A stretch of 27,104 bases of DNA from Carex sylvatica (taxonomy: Eukaryota; Streptophyta; Magnoliopsida; Poales; Cyperaceae): contig CAXKVR010000236.1 of the NCBI GenBank assembly GCA_964058845.1, forward strand, positions 1-27,104, given 5' to 3'. Both the position numbers and the translations under genes were made by a program. Below the pieces are notes generated by a model. That model saw only the letters and a list, made by a program, of their open reading frames with translations, was not told the origin of the DNA and made no database searches. This document shows positions 1 to 9,743 of the stretch, piece by piece (positions within the stretch are counted from its first letter, which is position 1; every line of letters starts with the position of its first letter).

Positions 1-714
1 GAGAAAAGAAATCCTCTAGAACAGAAAGGGGAGAGAACAGCCTAATAAGTAACGGATCAATTAAGTCTTATGTCCGATCAAATCCACATGTTCATTTAAT
101 CTGTCCAGACAATCAGACCTATGCGACATATGTGGAGAATTGTTTTGTTCACACACCATATATATATCGTTTGATAAGATTCTGACAAATAGATGGATAG
201 TTAGGAGTTGGGATTTTGGAATGCCACCAGCCAAGAAAGTCAAAGAATCCAGTAAGTTACATGTGGGACCCATGATTTTTTATAAAAATATTACACAACT
301 TTGGAGAAATCAAGGATCCCAAAATAAATGCAGTTGATAGAACTAAAATAAACAATAATAATCAATCATTGACCAATAATAATAAGTAAAAAATATTGAT
401 AGTAATTATAATAATCTGTTGAATTATACATGGATCGAATACTTCTTTATAAAAAGTCTGAATGATTTTTAGAATGTTATATGTTTATTTAATAAGTATT
501 AAACGGTTTTATAAATAATGTCGTCAAGATTTGGATTGATATTAATAGTATTTTGTTTCCTTATCTTCATTATAATATCAAATTATTATTTTAATTTTTT
601 ATTGGTATAAATCTAATTCAGATGATTCTTTTTTTAAAATTAAATTAATTTAGTTTTACCTATAAATGTCACAAATTTGTTTCAAATTGGCAGTATTCTA
701 ATTTTATCAGAGAC
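1..714. other. AT-rich intergenic DNA, no gene seen
   Basis: This stretch has no convincing coding frame, RNA gene or terminal repeat. Short open frames near the start overlap on both strands and resemble no known protein. It is mostly A/T runs with frequent stops. Confidence 0.5.
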
Positions 715-1357
715 AGATACCTCGGAAGAGGGAAACTCCAGCTAAGATTTAGAGGAAGAACTATGTCGTGGGTCAGGGGATTCAGATCTATATACCCCAG
801 AAATCATGCAGCATATGATGCTATCGATGCAGCATTCCTCCCCTCTTCGGATCCTCCCCAAGTTTTTCTTATGCTAGTTCCTCTAATCCTCTCCAGCTCT
901 TTAGATTTTACTGCTGTTGTTTTTTAATGAGATAGGAGTAGGTCCGATGCCCATTGGACCTACTTTTAGGTTCGATGGGTTCGATCAGCATACGATCAGC
1001 ATTAAGATCTATGTGCACGAAAATTGATAAACATTCACACAGATTTTAATACAGAGTGCGCGAATTGCAATTGAATGGTCACAACACCTATCGAACCAAA
1101 GTAGATCCAATGGGCATCGGACCTACTCCGACTCCTTTTGTAATACCTCTGGCTTGTTTGTTTTTGTCCCTAGCAAATTTGTTTCTTAGCTATTATGTCT
1201 TTACTACTTTAGCTCTACTAGATATCACTTTAGTTGCTTAGGGATCTTTTGTTCTTTAGTTTAGCTCATATTTTGTATAGTGACTTTCAGTCACAATTCG
1301 TAAGGCTTTCAGTTGCTAATGAAACATGCGGTTTATGTTACTTTTATCAAAAAAAAA
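715..1357 (+). mobile_element. LINE-like or other retroelement 3' remnant with A tail
   Basis: The segment is less AT-rich than its surroundings and ends in the string GAAACATGCGG, a pyrimidine-rich stretch and an A9 tail (1349-1357), the layout of plant LINE 3' ends. No reverse transcriptase motif is visible, so at most the 3' tail survives. A 9-base string, TTAATAGTA, follows the tail and also occurs at 542-550; it could be a target duplication but is too AT-rich to trust. The segment contains an unusual internal inverted repeat (934-979 and 1086-1129). The assignment is inference from tail structure only. Confidence 0.35.
934..1129. repeat. inverted repeat with about 45-bp arms
   Basis: The left arm (about 934-979) holds AGGTCCGATGCCCATTGGAC and the right arm (about 1086-1129) its near-exact reverse complement. 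Similarity runs further inward through GGTTCGAT and its complement. The loop is about 105 bp. It lies inside the retroelement-like segment and is not explained by it. Confidence 0.7.
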
Positions 1358-1548
1358 TTAATAGTACTTAACCCTTACTTCAATTTCGTTAGATTAAGAG
1401 CATTGTGAATTTTATAATTAAGTAATTAATACTAGTGATTTTGTTGGAGCATGAGCTGTTATCATCATAGATTGATCATAGTGAAAATTTCGGATTTCAT
1501 GGTGATAAAATCAGTGAAGCTATCCATATATAAAGTACTTAATCCTTA

Positions 1549-1879
1549 GGGTGCGTTTGGATGCACTCTAGAATAGCGAGAATAGCTACTGTTGAGAATA
1601 GCAAATAAGAATAGCATAGTAAGAGAATAGTGCTAACTCAAGCTATTCGGAATAGCTAAAATGTTGTTTGGATGCACTCTTTGGAATAGAGCCGCTATTT
1701 TTTGAATGCATTCTTTGCAACAAATGTTATTCCTACTTTTTGTTGGAACAACGAGAATAGCAAGAACAGCGCTATTCTCGCTGTTCCGAATAGCAATTGA
1801 GTATGTTTGGATGGATCAAAATAGCGCTATTCGGAATAGCTAGCTATTCTCGCTATTCTCAATACATCCAAACGTACCC
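1549..1879. mobile_element. MITE, 331 bp, GGGTGCGTTTGG termini
   Basis: The left end GGGTGCGTTTGGATG and the right end CATCCAAACGTACCC are imperfect inverted repeats that continue inward through GAATAGCGAGAATAGCTA. The interior is filled with copies of GAATAGC and its complement, so the element is almost wholly foldback. The flanks are TTA on the left and TAA on the right. These do not form a direct repeat, but would suit a TA target duplication if the element is counted one base differently. The termini look like PIF/Harbinger-type MITEs; the superfamily is an inference. Confidence 0.75.
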
Positions 1880-1882
1880 TAA

Positions 1883-2463
1883 TTCGTTTTCGCATAAAAT
1901 AGTTGAAAATTTTATCAATATCATTATTTTATTTAAATTATAAAAAAATCAGTTTGTACATTAAAAGTTATGTCAAATAAAATCAACATCTTTAGTTAAG
2001 ATTTTATAATGTTTGAACTCCAAATGTTAAAAATCGCAATGTTGACATATTTTAATTAAGATTACGTATACACTACGTACTTAAATGATATTGGTTTGCA
2101 GTAATATTCTAAAAGTCATTTAGACACTTTCCAAAGCAATATATATTTTTTATTATTTAATATTATGAACCATGGAATCTTGTTGTTATTCTTATTAATT
2201 AATTATTTCATTATTGTTTCAATTTTATTTCATTATTATTTCCACTGTAGGGTATTTTTGAAGTATGGGTCCCACATGCTTTTAAGTTAGCTTCTTGAAT
2301 TTCTCATGCTATTTCCAAACTTATGTATTCAATTTTTTTTTTGTTGGACGGTAGATATATATTGGATATGAACGTACAGTCCAATAGAATCCGTATTATA
2401 TATAATAGTTCAATATTTAGATCGTCCTATTTTAATTTATTTAAAAATTTACAGAATAACGCG
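1883..2463. other. AT-rich DNA, nothing recognised
   Basis: There is no supported gene, terminal repeat or RNA. The stretch holds poly-T and A/T runs with a few GC-richer words. Confidence 0.5.
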
Positions 2464-2945
2464 AAATTTGGATTTTTTTTTTTTTTTAAATAGAATTAGT
2501 TTTATAACTTTCAACACAACAAGTCCGCTTTGCTCGATTTTTAGAAAAATAGCCTCCACCGATTGGTAGAGCTAATTTTGATCCATTTTACCACCCAGGA
2601 AAGGAAAGCCACATAAAATCTGAATTTTTTTCTCTCTACACCGATCAGTAGGATCGGTGGAGGAGTCTTTTAAAAAATTCCACAGGATCGGTGTAGGGGT
2701 TTTTTTGGGGCTACACCGATCATGTGAATCAGTGGAGGATTTTTGTGTGGCCTTTAGTGCGTATCAATGTAGCAGGTGGAAAATTTGCTCCACCAATCCT
2801 ATGAATCGGTATAGATTTTAATTTTTTTGCTCCATCAATCTCCAGAATCGGTGGAAACTATTTTTCTAAAAAAAACAAGTAAAAGAAGCTTGTTCTGTTG
2901 AAAGTTTTAAAACTAATTCTATTTTTAAAAAAAAATCCGAAATTT
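2464..2945. mobile_element. foldback MITE with repeated CACCGAT motifs, about 480 bp
   Basis: About 100 bp at each end are imperfect inverted repeats. Each arm has AAATTT(C)GGAT, a T-run, AATAGAATTAGTTTTA, then AACTTTCAAC and TTTTTAGAAAAATAG. Inside each arm the motif CACCGAT or a close variant (ACACCGATC, CCACCGATT, AATCGGTGG) recurs at least seven times in both orientations, spaced by tens of bases. Subterminal motif arrays like this are known as transposase-binding sites in several DNA transposon families. No coding sequence and no convincing target duplication was found. Confidence 0.65.
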
Positions 2946-3737
2946 GTATCAATTAAAAACAAATTCTTTATGAAATAACTTAAAATACTCAAATACTCAA
3001 CGCACGGGTGTACCTACTTCTCTTCAAATATTTTGGTAGAATACCTTAAAAAAATTCACATTAAAAATTGAGAAAACTAATAACTATCAAACTGTAGTAC
3101 AAATTAATCCGTAACTATTTGTTACATACATATTTAACACTCAATTTTCATTGATAATAATATGTTAACAATTCTTATCACATTTTTACAATAAAAACAG
3201 TAACAGATTAAATTTAACATTTTAATTATTTTGTCATAAATTATCAAAAATCAATTTATAAAAATGACATTATAATAACTTACATGGGCGAAACTAGAAA
3301 TTCATTATATATATGGAATGCTAAAATTAAATTAACATAAATAATATGTTGTTGATGGGATTTGAACCCAAACCCTCCACAACCAAAAAAATAAGTTTTA
3401 ATCACTAAATTACAACTAAAAATATGATATTTTATGAAGGAGGCTAACTTATATAAAACATTCTAAAAAATAAAATTAAATTAAATTAAATTTCAATATC
3501 TCTCATCTCTCATCCTTATTAAGGAGCTTAATGTCTAGATCCTGCAAAGGTCCTGATTTATTGTTTTTTTTTTAAAGGATGCTCAGCCGTTGAATTTTCA
3601 GATCGCACATAGATGAATTTTCCAAATTATGCGCTTCAACACTTAAGTATGCACTGGTTGCGCCGCATATGATCCCAGCGCCCGTGGACCACGCCTCTGA
3701 ACCACACACGCGCCTGTGGACCGCACACCTTTACCTT
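2946..3737. other. AT-rich DNA, mostly featureless
   Basis: Apart from the tRNA-like relic at 3357-3418, no gene was found. At about 2999-3022 the string CAACGCACGGGTGTACCTAC resembles a decayed Helitron 3' terminus but lacks the final CTAG. A GC-richer patch (3650-3730) repeats GCGCC(C/T)GTGGACC twice. Confidence 0.4.
3357..3418 (-). repeat. tRNA-derived (SINE-like) relic
   Basis: On the - strand a box-B-like GGGTTCAAATCCC (3357-3369) lies about 35 bases downstream of a box-A-like TAGTTGTAATTTAGTG. This matches the internal RNA polymerase III promoter layout of tRNAs, but the acceptor and anticodon stems do not pair well. A tRNA-derived SINE or decayed tRNA gene is inferred. Confidence 0.35.
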
Positions 3738-3808
3738 TTTTTTCTGCTGAAGGCAGGATTCGAACCCAGTTGAGTTCTGTTGGTGCCAAAATTCTTACCA
3801 CTACACTA
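3738..3808 (-). repeat. tRNA-derived SINE-like head with A tail
   Basis: On the - strand a strong box A (TAGTGTAGTGG, 3798-3808) and a perfect box B (GGGTTCGAATCC, about 3756-3767) are spaced as in a tRNA. They are followed by TGCCTTCAGCAG and an A8 run (3738-3745). The tRNA arms do not fold properly, so this is probably the polymerase III promoter head of a SINE rather than a working tRNA. No target duplication was identified. Confidence 0.5.
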
Positions 3809-3829
3809 GAGTTCACATGTGTTATCTTG

Positions 3830-4120
3830 TAGATAAAATGAATATTTAACTATTTTTCTCTACAAATTTGATTTAAATTATAATTATATAAATATCATAT
3901 ATAAAATAATAAAAAATATATATATTAATAGCCGTATCGTATCCTTCATTTTTTTAAATTGCCATATCGTCGTATCCGTATCGTATCAGTATTATTATTA
4001 CTTTGAGATTTGTGCAGCACGAATATGAATGGTTGATTTTAAAAAAAATTACGCAAATAATGAAATAATGAAACGCTTGATCTTCTTCATTTTATAATAT
4101 TTTATAATAAAATAATATGT
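3830..4120. other. AT-rich DNA, possibly Helitron interior
   Basis: No gene was seen. The word CGTATC(G/C)TATC recurs around 3930-3990. The stretch lies upstream of the Helitron terminus and may belong to that element. Confidence 0.35.
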
Positions 4121-4150
4121 TTCCGTTGCAATGCACAGGTACGATGCTAG
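4121..4150 (+). mobile_element. Helitron 3' terminus
   Basis: The string CCGTTGCAATGCACAGG followed by GATGCTAG, with T as the next base, matches the 3' ends of many grass and other plant Helitrons (GTTGCAACGCACGGG, then a short spacer, then CTAG inserted 5' of T). The terminal palindrome is mutated by C-to-T changes at CpG-like positions, as expected of an old methylated copy. No 5' TC terminus could be placed, so the element's length is unknown; it may cover some of the AT-rich DNA upstream. Confidence 0.5.
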
Positions 4151-4356
4151 TACATAATTAAAATTTTACAATTATAATGTAGCTCAGCATTTCGTGCAGA
4201 TAAATGTAGATCCCTGATAACTTTAACCTCATACGTACCAAAAAAACTTGCAAAAATACATCATAATTTTATCAGCATAAAATGATGGCAATCTCACATC
4301 ATGTGCTAGAATATTTTATTTTTAGAAATTCAATACTAAGATGATCAGAAATGAAG

Positions 4357-4570
4357 AAAGTATTTTTTGAAATTTTTTAACTATTTATTAAGTCACTTTG
4401 AAAATCGCTGATTTTATATTTTTTAGACCATTGGATCAGCGATTTTCAAATTAGTTTAATAAATAGTAAAAAAAATTCAAAAAATATAAAATTTGGTCTC
4501 CAAGCACATCTTAATATATATATCGCATCTAACAGTTCGGATTGACTATTGGGGCTTTGAAAACAAAAAA
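4357..4570. mobile_element. truncated copy of the TTTACTATTTATTAAG foldback MITE family
   Basis: The left arm (AATTTTTTAACTATTTATTAAG, then CACTTTGAAAATCGCTGAT) pairs with the right arm (GATCAGCGATTTTCAAA, then TTTAATAAATAGTAAA). The right arm continues through AAATTTGGTCTCCAAGCACAT and a TA tract to CTTTGAAAACA. The outer part of the left arm is missing, so this is a broken copy of the same family that forms the five-element array near 21.3-23.6 kb. Confidence 0.75.
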
Positions 4571-4694
4571 AAAAAAATTTGAAAGATAGAAAATATTTGA
4601 GTACACAAAAATTAATTTGAGTGCATCTCGTAGCAAAAAATGCCTCTATTCACCGATAGACACAAGTTCTTTTTTTCTTTCGCCTAATAATAGT

Positions 4695-4703
4695 AAACCC
4701 TAA
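4695..4703 (+). promoter_or_regulatory. telo-box (AAACCCTAA) upstream of the F-box gene
   Basis: AAACCCTAA followed by ACCCC lies about 140 bp upstream of the first ATG of the leader exon. Telo-boxes are common near transcription starts of plant housekeeping and translation-linked genes. No clear TATA box was seen. The regulatory role is inferred from position. Confidence 0.4.
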
Positions 4704-4739
4704 ACCCCAAATCCATTAATACTCTGATCGGAAACCCTC

Positions 4740-4913
4740 TTCTTATTCGCTAATAAGAGTAAAAACACGAAATGGGAATAGAATTATCGTGGCAGTTCTG
4801 ATCGGAAGAAGAGACAGAGAGCGAAAAGAAGTTATGTCCCTTCATTGTAGCCTTTGCTCTGAGAAGAAGAGGTCGTGTTCAACAACTCAAGATAGAGAGG
4901 TTGCTCCGACAAG
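4740..4913 (+). other. probable 5' untranslated exon of the F-box gene, with an upstream ORF
   Basis: A GA-rich leader ends in ACAAG followed by GTAATAA, a good splice donor at 4914. The nearest good acceptor before the coding exon is GTGAACAG at 6170, giving a leader intron of about 1,257 bp. An ATG at 4834 opens a frame of about 27 codons to the donor. When spliced to 6171 it runs out of frame past the main ATG and stops at once, so it would act as an overlapping upstream ORF. An extra leader exon around 5199-5258 (acceptor CTGATCAG, donor AG then GTTAGA) is possible. The transcription start is not visible. Confidence 0.45.
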
Positions 4914-6188
4914 GTAATAAACTTTTTTGCTCTGTTTTTTTTTTCGTTTATTAGTTGTATATTTTTTAGATTTTGGCATGGTTGAGCTGAACGTAGATCA
5001 AACCCTAATTACTGTTATGAGTGGCAAGTTTGGTAAATTAGAACAACAATTTGGATTCTTTTAATCTTATATAAATGAGTTCTCGTTTACAAATGATAGT
5101 TTCTGATCAATAAAATTCAATTCTGAATTAACATTTTTCATCTCTCCTTCTCTGATGAATTGAATTATATTTTTGTTGGTTTTATTCTGATCAGAGAGTA
5201 ACGATTCTCCATATTGCGATATTACATCCTCGGATCTCATTTTCTCTTCGCTTATCAGAGGTTAGAGGTTAGTCTCTCTGGATGTTATTAAGTATTTTTG
5301 AGTTTGTTGTCAGGTTTAGAGGGGTTGAGAATTAACCATAGTCACGGAGAGATGGAGATTTAGAGGTTCTTTAATCACACTTTTAGGTGTCAAAGATGCA
5401 AATGTGTTCTCTTGTGATTCTTATCAGTGACAAGTAGATTATCTTTTGATTATTAAGGCTTGGATACTAATTACTGCTCACTATAATTAAAGTTCAGAAA
5501 AAGAAAAGTTTAGACAACTAAAATATAAAATTTTGGTATTATAGTAAAACAATGACTTACTTTTTTATTTGGAAAAGGAAAAACAAGATTCCTTGTATAA
5601 AGCACAACCATCTCCCAATTGAGTTATGTGATAACAAGGTGAAATAAATCACACTGGATAGTCTCCAGAGATTTGGAATTTCAAAGTACCTAATAGTGTT
5701 CAAGTCTCACTGCTAATCAAAATCCAACAATCGTTCGAGGTGTCGTGCATATGAATTGCTTAAGTTTACTATTTCAGGCAACAATATTTCTGTTAAATCA
5801 TAACCAATGTTTGCATAAGCAAAGCATTGAGATATAACCAATCTACCAAATCGAACAAACCATCTATTATAAATTTCAGTAAAGAAAGTTGTTTGAGGGC
5901 ACAATGTTTGTTTGGAAAATGGAAAAAACAAAGTCAGGTTACTTAAAACCAATGCATGCGGAAGTATGTTAAAAGAATGAGAGTTGGGTTGTGCTGAAAA
6001 TAGCAAGAATGCTGCTCTTTTGTTTTATTTTACAATTGTTGCTACTCAAGAACATAAAAAATAGAACACGCCTTCTACCTACAGTTTTTTTTTCCTTTGT
6101 TTCCTTTGTTCTTCTATTGTACCTCTTCACTGTAACCTAATAGTTACAGGCTTTCGGTTTTTGTGAACAGGGTGAGTGCGTGCTTAAA

Positions 6189-8726
6189 ATGGCCGGAATT
6201 GATAGGATAAGCAACCTACCTGATTTTCTGCTTCACCACATAATGTCTTTCTTGGAATCCCGAGAGGTTGTGCAGACATGTGTGTTGTCAAAAAGTTGGA
6301 AGAACTTGTGGGCTTCTTTGCAATGTCTGTACCTTAACATGTCAAATTTTGAGGCAGGTGAGAACATAAACAAGCGATTCGTGAATTTTGTTAACACCCT
6401 GCTACTCCTGCGTGATACCTCAGATCTGCATACGTTTCGTGTGATATGTGATTACGACGAAGCTCATGTTTTCCACTGGCCAGTCATGACATGGTTTCTT
6501 TATGCCATCAAGCGTAATGCTAAAGTGATCGAGATAGATTTTATTGACTATCAAAGGTTGCCTCAATGCGTGTTCAATTCTGAAACTCTTGAAGATTTAA
6601 ATCTGTGCATATTTAGCATAGACAAAGGCATTGGGTCTAGGACAATCAATCTTCCTAGACTAAAGAAACTCAAACTTTGTGCACGATCAGATGATAGTGA
6701 TATTTTGAATAAGCTCGCTCTAGGTTGCCCTGCACTAGAATATCTCCACCTGATTACTGGCCGCATGAATATACGTGTTGTTTCCTTCCCTAAACTGAAA
6801 TATCTCAATTTGTGCTTGTGGGGGGAGGACACGTGGGTCGAATGCATTAGAGCTCCCAATCTTGTATCACTTGTATTAGATGGATGTGCAGAACTCTTTA
6901 AGGAAACGTCTTTTGAGAAAATGCCATCTCTAATGAATGCAACTATTTCTCTACGGAGTTGGTACAGCTTTTATGTGGAAAAGTGTAACCTGCTCCATGC
7001 TGTCGCCAATGTCCAAAATCTCGAGCTATCATGGAGCACAATTCAGGTAAATGGTTCATATTAGGTATAAATTCCCAAGATTATGTGATATCGATAGGCT
7101 ATGAGTTTTGTTGACTGTTAATATTGTTTTCAGTAACACCTGATGCTTGCTAAGGTATCTGGTAACAGTTTGCTTGATTGATAAAACTACTTACTAAAGA
7201 AAATCCCTAAATTCTTCTTTTATTTTTATTTAGTCAAAGCTAAGACTATTTCTTTTAAATGCAGGCTTTGATTAAAATAGAATTGTCTAGATGCCCTACT
7301 CTCTTCAACTTGTCAACTTTATCACTTCGCTATTTTTGTATGATTTGTCATTCTAATGATATTGGTGACATCTTAAAGTGCACACCTAATTTAAAGAAGC
7401 TTATTTTATGCGGAGACAATTATAAAAAGGTACTCCAAGTTTTCTTAAAGATTTTTTTTCTCTGGTCAGAAAGAAGTTTTGCTTATTTATAAGGTGCAAT
7501 GTGTTGGAAACAATGTTGTAAATAATGGTATGCGGTAGTCGGACGGACATGGTACCGCCAAACGATTAATCAGGAATAATCAGCCATAATCGGAAATAAT
7601 CGACCGATTAGTCAGGAAAATCCATGACGGTTTGGTCATCGCCAACGACTAATTGGCCGATTAATTGGCCTAAACGGATGTTTTTTACAACACTGGTTGG
7701 AAAGTGTATATCAAAGTCACACATGTCACTTCTGCAGTTAATTTCCGTAAAAATGCCCTTATTGAATTGCTGTGCAATATATATAATTGACGTTCTCAAT
7801 AATGATGTGAATTTGTGTGTCAACATTGGAATCTCCCAGACCAAAATATTTTGGACATGAATGGACTTTTAAGAATGTATAATACCAACTATTCATATAA
7901 ATATCCAACTAAGTATCAGAGCTGTTATGAACATGTGTGCAGAACTTCTTGTTTGGTATACGTAATGATACCTAATAAATATTAGCACTAGGTTAAACAA
8001 TGCACAAGATACTATGATACCATATTAGTATAATATGGATGTCATAGTCGGTTTGGTCTTCGCAGTTTGGGCTCTCGTTCCATAAATGGCCTGCCATATT
8101 TTGCTGGCTGGTTTGGTTTTGAAGTAAGGATAACTTGGTAAAATAAGATTCTAATTTAATTAAAGATTACAGTTGAAGAACTATATTAATGTTTGGTTTA
8201 GGGCAATCTATGAACAACGACATGTTGCCATGTCATCCTTCTTTTGACCGGCATTTTGTTATCCGGGTCATATTCTTTGCTAATGGTTAGTACTTAGTAG
8301 TAATCTGGCATGATTCCTGATCATGCAGGGTGTTTGATGAAGTGTAGCAACTATGTTGCATTTTATTGAAATTGTCTCTTATTTTGTAGTTTTTATCTTT
8401 TTCTTTCCTTGAACTGCCAGCATGAATGCGACTTGGAAGCAGATCTAGGAAGCAACTCGATCAAGAGCCCATTATTCCAATGCGAGAACCTAGATGAAAT
8501 TGAGGTTGAGTTAAAGTGCATAAATGTCGGAACAAAGCAATTGGTGAATACACTGGTGGAGAGTCTAGCTGAGCTAAAGACAACACGTCTTATACTATCC
8601 TTCCACTACAACTGGCCTTGTAGCCCCTCTCTAACCAAGCTTCATCAATTCTGTATTTCCATGGTTCAAGGAAAACATGTTCTCACCTTACTTTCTCACA
8701 ACAAATTTATTGTTTGGTCCAAATGA
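6189..8726 (+). CDS. F-box/LRR protein (putative SCF substrate receptor)
   Basis: Coding exons are 6189-7046, 7265-7429 and 8421-8726, all joined in phase 0 at GT-AG introns, giving 442 residues. Residues 5-42 are a typical plant F-box (IxNLPDFLLHHIMSFL, then VVQTCVLSKSWKNLW), which binds SKP1 in SCF ubiquitin ligases. Degenerate leucine-rich repeats follow (around 131-141 LEDLNL, 178-188 CPALEYLHL, 199-210 FPKLKYLNL, 222-231 APNLVSLVL), then a short C-terminal part resembling the end of F-box/LRR/FBD proteins without a clear full FBD domain. The length is normal for this large plant family. The start is the first ATG just before the F-box; an acceptor at 6170 lies 18 bp upstream. Substrate and biology cannot be told from sequence. 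The last intron carries a hAT MITE. Splice sites are inferred. Confidence 0.82.
7503..7703. mobile_element. hAT MITE (185 bp, 7511-7695) with 8-bp target duplication in F-box intron
   Basis: The element begins CAATGTTGTAAA and ends in the complement of CAGTGTTGTAAA. It is flanked on both sides by the identical 8-mer GTTGGAAA (7503-7510 and 7696-7703). The 8-bp duplication and the CA(A/G)TG termini identify the hAT superfamily. The interior holds repeats of AATAATCGG and GATTAATC. It has no coding capacity, so it needs a transposase from elsewhere. It lies in the last intron of the F-box gene. Confidence 0.9.
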
Positions 8727-9050
8727 GTAGTTCCGGTTAGCTGTTGTCTGAATTCTTTATCTCAGATTTTCTTTAGTAATTTTTTGCTCTGCAGTAGAAC
8801 CATTTTATGACTACTGTTGTTTTCATGACCTGCTCTGTTACTAAATGTTTTGGATGTTTTTGTAAAAGAACAACTTGAATTGTTTTTTGAAGTTTTATCG
8901 GTGGTTTAATTAGCAGCGATTGGTAACATGTAATAATCTTGATATCAGTACATTTATTCTTGTATTGTTTTTCCGAAGTTTTATCAATGTGGTGCCGGAA
9001 CAAAGCAATTGTTTTCTGGAAGGAGTAAACGCAGAGGTATAAACTCGGTA
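8727..9050 (+). other. presumed 3' untranslated and downstream region of the F-box gene
   Basis: T-rich sequence follows the F-box stop codon, with AAT-rich words that could serve for polyadenylation. The string GGAACAAAGCAATTG near 8997 repeats a piece of the last exon (around 8529), hinting at an old partial duplication. The exact transcript end is unknown. Confidence 0.35.
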
Positions 9051-9325
9051 CCAAATATTTTGGAGCATATGAATCTATAATAACATAACTAAAAATGATC
9101 GGATGTTACTTTATAATATCTTAAATAATGATTTTATAATCGCAAATTCGCAATGGATCCGCTCGTAAGATTACATGAGAATTATCAGCTCTTTTGCCTC
9201 CTATCGGGAATGCAAATAAAATATAAATGAGAGAAGTCAAAGGCGTGGTTTAGTGTTAGAGCTCTCCCTCAGGCTAAATCGATTTTTTTTTTTGGCTAGT
9301 TTTCATAGTTAACGAGGCTGAGGAA

Positions 9326-9424
9326 GGAGAAAAATATCTGGGGTGCCCCGTTTCTGTTACAGAAACTGCATCTTTTGATTACCTTGTGCAGAAATTCGAA
9401 AACATATTAAGTTCTTGGAAATGA
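9326..9424 (+). pseudogene. LINE reverse transcriptase fragment
   Basis: The + frame reads KYLGCPV, then a short gap, FDYLVQKFENILSSWK and a stop. This matches the conserved plant LINE stretch in the RT thumb region (YLGCP, then F..L..K....L..WK). Further LINE-like words may continue in other frames to about 9580 (YFFYVCF). It is a short, decayed internal scrap with no ends visible. Confidence 0.55.
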
Positions 9425-9743
9425 GTATTAGAATTGTCTAAAATGACCTGATGCAATAGAGACAATTTTCCTATCACACTGAAGAGGTAGGTACAAGGAA
9501 TATCGTAATGGAAGAGTGATATTTCATATTTCTTTTATGTATGTTTCAGTTCAATGAGTACTACAATTAATATATCACTTCATTCCATCATATTCAACTT
9601 AATCTAAATTCATCAACCCCCAACTATATGGGTGTAATTAAACTGTTCAACTGACACAAATAAACCACAAATTAAAAAGCCACCCCAGCTAAGAAGCACG
9701 ACGTAATTAAAAGCCATCATCATACAAGTAGCAAAACAAATAT

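Noticed and set aside
5713..6006. Open frame of 97 codons on the - strand within the F-box leader intron
   Set aside because: Protein-like in parts, but it matches no family I recognise, has no exon context, and lies in the intron of the opposite-strand gene. It could be an old transposon fragment.
9236..9292. tRNA-like string GTGGTTTAGTGTTAGAGCTC before a T-run
   Set aside because: Box A looks fair, but no proper box B or cloverleaf follows. Possible SINE scrap, too weak to list.
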